Positions 6,734-9,118 of a stretch of 9,118 nucleotides of DNA are shown piece by piece. The notes beneath the pieces are model-generated. The model was not told the DNA's origin, searched no databases, and saw only the letters and a list, made by a program, of their open reading frames with translations. The position numbers and the translations under genes were made by a program. Within the stretch, counting starts at the first letter, position 1. The number at the start of each line of letters is the position of its first letter. The stretch lies in assembly GCA_021811745.1 (NCBI GenBank), contig JAJZNH010000275.1:1-9118 (forward strand), read 5' to 3'. This DNA is from Acidobacteriota bacterium. GTDB lineage: Bacteria; Acidobacteriota; Terriglobia; Terriglobales; Acidobacteriaceae.

Positions 6734-7369
6734 ATGGAAATGGAGTTTACCGCCAGGCAAGGAAGGGTCTCCAAGGCTCTGCGTGGGCGGGCCGAGGAAG
6801 GATTGCAACGTATCAGCCGTATTTTGGGCAGGGGCATGCGCGCCAGCATCGTTTGCGCCGCAGAACGCCATCTGCAGATCGTGGAGCTGACCGTGAAGGG
6901 CCGGAACCACAAGATTGTGGCCGAGGGCAAGGCCACCACACTCGATGCCGCCCTGCGCCAGGCCATCGCGCACGCCGAGCTTCAGGCGCAACGGCATCGC
7001 GACCGCAAGCTGGCCATCAAGCGGCTGCCCAAGGAAGAAAAGATGCTCAGCGCGCCGCCGGTGGCTCGCCCCAAGGCTCGCGCCGCGGAGCCGGTCACCG
7101 AAGAAGGCAATGGCCGGCTGGCTGGATCCGAGCAGAAGACGCGCGCAGCGATCGCCGTGCACTCGTTTCCCCCGCGGACGGCCATCGTGGAGCCGCACAT
7201 TGTAAAAAACGGCGAGGCCATTGCGCTTCGGCCGATGACCATCGAGGAAGCGGTCAAAGAGGCGGAGTTCCGAGACCGTGACCTGCTCATCTTTCACACC
7301 GGTTCCGGAGAAACCTACGTGCTTCATCGCCGGCGCGACGGCCAGATGGAGCTGGTGGAAATACCATAG
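6734..7369 (+). CDS. hpf: Long-form ribosome hibernation promoting factor (S30AE/sigma-54 modulation family)
   Basis: Binds the decoding region of the 30S subunit in slow-growing cells. In long forms the C-terminal domain dimerises 70S ribosomes into inactive 100S particles. Seen: 211 codons from ATG 6734, with GGAGG (6723-6727) 6 nt upstream. The N-terminal S30AE domain spans about residues 2-93, shown by alternating strands, GRNHKIVAEGKATTLDAALR at 56-75 and a basic helix ending RHRDRKL. A low-complexity Ala/Pro/Arg/Glu linker covers about 94-166. The C-terminal dimerisation domain spans 167-211, starting PMTIEEAVKEAEFRDRDLL and containing GETYVLHRRRDGQMELVEI. Length and two-domain layout are those of long HPF rather than short HPF or YfiA. 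rapZ follows 135 nt downstream on the same strand, a partner also found in the rpoN-hpf-ptsN-rapZ clusters of Proteobacteria. The earlier start at 6497 has no SD and no family similarity. Confidence 0.92.
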   Translation: MEMEFTARQGRVSKALRGRAEEGLQRISRILGRGMRASIVCAAERHLQIVELTVKGRNHKIVAEGKATTLDAALRQAIAHAELQAQRHRDRKLAIKRLPKEEKMLSAPPVARPKARAAEPVTEEGNGRLAGSEQKTRAAIAVHSFPPRTAIVEPHIVKNGEAIALRPMTIEEAVKEAEFRDRDLLIFHTGSGETYVLHRRRDGQMELVEIP

Positions 7370-7384
7370 ACATTCAATGCAATG

Positions 7385-7433
7385 CAGCCGGCCGCGCTCA
7401 GGCGCTTCTCTACGTCTGCCGCGGCCGGGGCTG
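7385..7433 (+). other. Strong GC-rich hairpin between hpf and rapZ
   Basis: CAGCC-GGCCGCG (7385-7396) pairs with CGCGGCC-gg-GGCTG (7420-7433), giving a 12-bp stem interrupted by a 2-nt bulge, with a 23-nt loop. Only TTT follows (7437-7439), so it may be a weak terminator of hpf, an mRNA-end stabiliser or a processing site. Confidence 0.5.
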
Positions 7434-7492
7434 AAGTTTCTCGCAAATTCCGCACGCGGAGTGCGAACGGGCCAAAAGTGTGCCCGCCGGTG

Positions 7493-7498
7493 TACGAT
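7493..7498 (+). promoter_or_regulatory. Possible -10 element for a leaderless rapZ transcript
   Basis: TACGAT lies so that transcription starting 7 nt downstream would begin at the A of the rapZ ATG (7505). No -35 and no TGn extension are visible, and no SD precedes the ATG. The leaderless reading is therefore suggestive only. Confidence 0.25.
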
Positions 7499-7504
7499 GA
7501 GCGC

Positions 7505-8422
7505 ATGACGCCCCAAAAGCCGGCGCCGCAAGCGGCCGCCCATGACTCCGGCGATGCGGCCAAAACCGGGAAGGAACTGGTCATTGTCACCGGAATCTCC
7601 GGCGCAGGCAAGGCCTCTGCGCTCAAGTCCTTTGAGGATCTGGGCTTCCACTGCGTGGACAATCTGCCGCTGGAGCTGCTGCGCGACTTTGCGGGTCTGG
7701 TGAGCGCGTCGGCCGAGGTGGAAAATGCGGCCATTGTCGTAGACATTCGCGAAGGGTCTACGCTCGACCGCCTGCCCGAGATCCTGGAAACCGTAAGAAA
7801 GCTCCTGCACACGCGTGTCGTCTTTCTCGATGCGCAGGACGCCGTACTGGTGCAGCGCTATTCGGAGACGCGCCGGCCGCATCCTCTCGGCCGCACCGAG
7901 ACGGTCTCCCGTTCCATCGTGGAAGAGCGGCAGTTGCTCGATCCCATCCGCAACATGGCGGACACGCTGATCGACACCTCGAACTTCAACGTGCACGAGC
8001 TGCGCGCGCACATTCAGGCGCGTTTTGGCCGCCCGGACCAGACCAGGCAGATGCTGGTCTCATGCCTGAGCTTCGGCTTTAAGAACGGCGTGCCGCTCGA
8101 TGCCGATATGGTCTTCGATGTGCGCTTCCTGCCTAATCCACACTTTGTGCCGGAGTTTCGCAGGAAGACCGGCAAGGACCCCAAGGTAGCCGCTTTCGTG
8201 CGCAGCTTTCCGCAGACAACGGAGTTTCTGGACCGTCTGACGGAGCTGATGCTTTACCTGCTGCCGCACTACGTGGACGAAGGAAAAAGCTACCTGACCG
8301 TCGCCTTCGGCTGTACCGGCGGGCAGCACCGCAGCGTCATGATGGCCGAGGAGATGGCCAGGAGGCTGAAGAAGGCCGGCTACCGGGTGAAGGCATTGCA
8401 CCGCGATATGCCACGGCGGTAG
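7505..8422 (+). CDS. rapZ: RapZ (YvcJ family) nucleotide-binding RNase adapter protein
   Basis: In E. coli RapZ binds small RNAs such as GlmZ and delivers them to RNase E, controlling glucosamine-6-phosphate synthase and so cell-wall precursor supply. The Bacillus homologue YvcJ binds nucleotides. Seen: 305 codons from ATG 7505 (E. coli 284). Residues 1-23 are an Ala/Pro-rich tail. Walker A-like GISGAGKAS is at 30-38, followed by SFEDLGFHCVDNLP (42-55), Walker B-like AIVVDIREG (76-84) and QRYSETRRPHPL (117-128). The C-terminal RNA-binding half has DVRFLPNPHFVPE and the signature GCTGGQHRS at 269-277. The residue after the Walker A Lys36 is Ala37, not Ser/Thr. Start: ATG 7505 has no SD. An in-frame ATG at 7382, 12 nt after hpf, would add 41 non-family residues, also without an SD, and a GTG at 7490 is possible. 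Family assignment is firm, but the RNA targets are unknown in this organism. Confidence 0.94.
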   Translation: MTPQKPAPQAAAHDSGDAAKTGKELVIVTGISGAGKASALKSFEDLGFHCVDNLPLELLRDFAGLVSASAEVENAAIVVDIREGSTLDRLPEILETVRKLLHTRVVFLDAQDAVLVQRYSETRRPHPLGRTETVSRSIVEERQLLDPIRNMADTLIDTSNFNVHELRAHIQARFGRPDQTRQMLVSCLSFGFKNGVPLDADMVFDVRFLPNPHFVPEFRRKTGKDPKVAAFVRSFPQTTEFLDRLTELMLYLLPHYVDEGKSYLTVAFGCTGGQHRSVMMAEEMARRLKKAGYRVKALHRDMPRR

Positions 8423-8440
8423 GGAGGAATGCCGTGCGTC

Positions 8441-8454
8441 AGCGGCCAACCGCT
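8441..8454. repeat. Small inverted repeat between convergent rapZ and hydrolase genes
   Basis: AGCGG (8441-8445), CCAA loop, CCGCT (8450-8454) lies in the 31-bp gap and touches the hydrolase stop codon. Without a T-run on either side, its role as a shared terminator is doubtful. Confidence 0.3.
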
Positions 8455-9118
8455 CAGCCTTTCGGCGAAGCTACGGGCGAAGCGGCAGGTCCGCCCTTAC
8501 GGCCGTGGTTCGCAATTCCCCCCAGCCATTGCGATAACGCCTCGGCGTAATCCTTTTGCTGGTCCGGCGCGGCTGCGAGCCAGACCAGTTTCTTCGGCGC
8601 CGTAACCTTCTCGAATGCAGCCGGCTTTTCCGGTGTGCCGCCTTGTCCCTTTGCCCCCGGCCCAATCAACCACAATGAAGGAATGCGGAGGTTCGCCGCC
8701 GGTTGATTCAGGTTGTAGCGGTCGAGCACGAGCACGTGAGCCGGCACCAGACGGGCGCGCGGATCGTTGAAGATGGCATTTACCGGCGCGGCCAGCGGCG
8801 ACTCCAGCACTACACCCGCCAGTTCAGGGTGGGCCGCGGCGACCTCAAGTGCCAGATCGGCGCCCAGGTCAACTCCGCTGAGCACCAAGTCGCCAGGACG
8901 GATTTGCCGCGTTCCGGTCAGGTAAGCGATCGCCCACTCGGCATCCTGCTTCCAGCGCATCTCGCTCGGATGCACAAATTGGCTCTGTCCGAAACCACGG
9001 TAGTCAAAGGCCAGTACATTCAGCCCTACGCCATGCAGCGTCTCGATGGCGCTGAGCGTGTTGCTCAGGTTGCCGCTCTGGCCGTGCAGGTAAAGCACGG
9101 TATAGCTGCTGAAAGGCG
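8454..9118 (-). CDS. Alpha/beta-hydrolase-fold protein, N-terminus off window, non-canonical active site
   Basis: Seen: minus-strand frame open from the right edge to a TGA at 8456-8454, 220 visible codons, so the true start is beyond 9118. An internal GTG at 9098 is not a credible start because conserved sequence continues upstream (SSYTVLYLHGQSGN). Fold landmarks are the oxyanion-hole motif LYLHGQSGN, the strand-turn VLAFDYRGFGQS, an elbow-like LVLSGVDLGADLALEVAAAHP and VVLESPL. This resembles the BEM46/YfhR-type serine hydrolases. However, the G-x-Nu-x-G elbow reads GVDLG, so Asp (codon 8870-8868) stands where Ser is usual. The expected late acid region (LWLIGPGAKG) lacks a clear Asp, and the last strand (KKLVWLAAAPDQQKDY) lacks the usual catalytic His. 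It could be a pseudo-hydrolase or use a different chemistry. The C-terminal tail after about 8530 is Gly/Ala/Pro-rich. The gene converges on rapZ with a 31-bp gap. Confidence 0.8.
   Translation of the reverse strand, partial: PFSSYTVLYLHGQSGNLSNTLSAIETLHGVGLNVLAFDYRGFGQSQFVHPSEMRWKQDAEWAIAYLTGTRQIRPGDLVLSGVDLGADLALEVAAAHPELAGVVLESPLAAPVNAIFNDPRARLVPAHVLVLDRYNLNQPAANLRIPSLWLIGPGAKGQGGTPEKPAAFEKVTAPKKLVWLAAAPDQQKDYAEALSQWLGGIANHGRKGGPAASPVASPKG

Noticed and set aside
6728..8011. Minus-strand 427-codon frame spanning hpf and rapZ
   Set aside because: Both plus-strand genes are recognised families with complete domains. The long antisense frame is a common effect of high GC codon use.
1..9118. 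Mobile element, CRISPR array, tRNA, toxin-antitoxin or phage-defence system
   Set aside because: I saw no transposase or recombinase motifs, no spaced direct-repeat array, no tRNA-like T-loop and acceptor pairing, and no paired small toxin-like genes. The content is chromosomal housekeeping genes plus one transporter.

Overview
The window is most likely chromosomal DNA from an Acidobacteriota bacterium (Terriglobia / Acidobacteriaceae-like). The main clue is a very large outer-membrane receptor with an N-terminal carboxypeptidase-regulatory-like domain followed by the QLPMNGRN and LVDGTS plug signatures. These Oar-like TonB-dependent transporters are greatly expanded in that phylum. GC-rich coding, a small-type SRP RNA and an adjacent hpf-rapZ pair fit but do not prove it. 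Taxonomy is an inference from protein style, since no rRNA is present.

Layout, left to right. (1) Positions 1-2783, minus strand: the N-terminal 927 codons of the Oar-like receptor. It is one uninterrupted frame whose C-terminus lies off the left edge. It is preceded by a strong Shine-Dalgarno, a long leader with inverted repeats and a good sigma-70-type promoter near 3114-3143. (2) 3338-3775, plus: a small DUF1801 (YdhG-like) protein, followed by about 350 bp with no convincing gene. (3) 4130-5071, plus: an atypical NAD(P)-binding SDR/epimerase-like protein. (4) 5182-5280, plus: the signal recognition particle RNA gene (ffs), with an extended -10 promoter and a terminator region. (5) 5414-6430, plus: fabH, beta-ketoacyl-ACP synthase III, with an intact Cys-His-Asn triad and a TTG start. 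(6) 6734-7369, plus: long-form ribosome hibernation factor hpf. (7) 7505-8422, plus: rapZ, a nucleotide-binding RNase-adapter-family protein. (8) 8454-9118, minus: an alpha/beta-hydrolase-fold protein, convergent with rapZ and cut by the right edge.

Functionally this is mostly housekeeping DNA: fatty-acid initiation (fabH), membrane-protein targeting (SRP RNA), ribosome hibernation (hpf) and RNA/cell-envelope control (rapZ). One outer-membrane nutrient receptor lies at the left end. The hpf-rapZ adjacency resembles the proteobacterial rpoN-hpf-ptsN-rapZ cluster, but no rpoN or ptsN is present here. I see no mobile element, CRISPR array, tRNA or phage gene, and no evidence of a new multi-gene system. 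The most interesting points are single-protein and regulatory oddities. The hydrolase has Asp at the nucleophile position and no obvious catalytic His. RapZ has Ala where Walker A normally has Ser/Thr. The receptor mRNA appears to have a long structured leader, and rapZ may be translated from a leaderless or SD-poor start.
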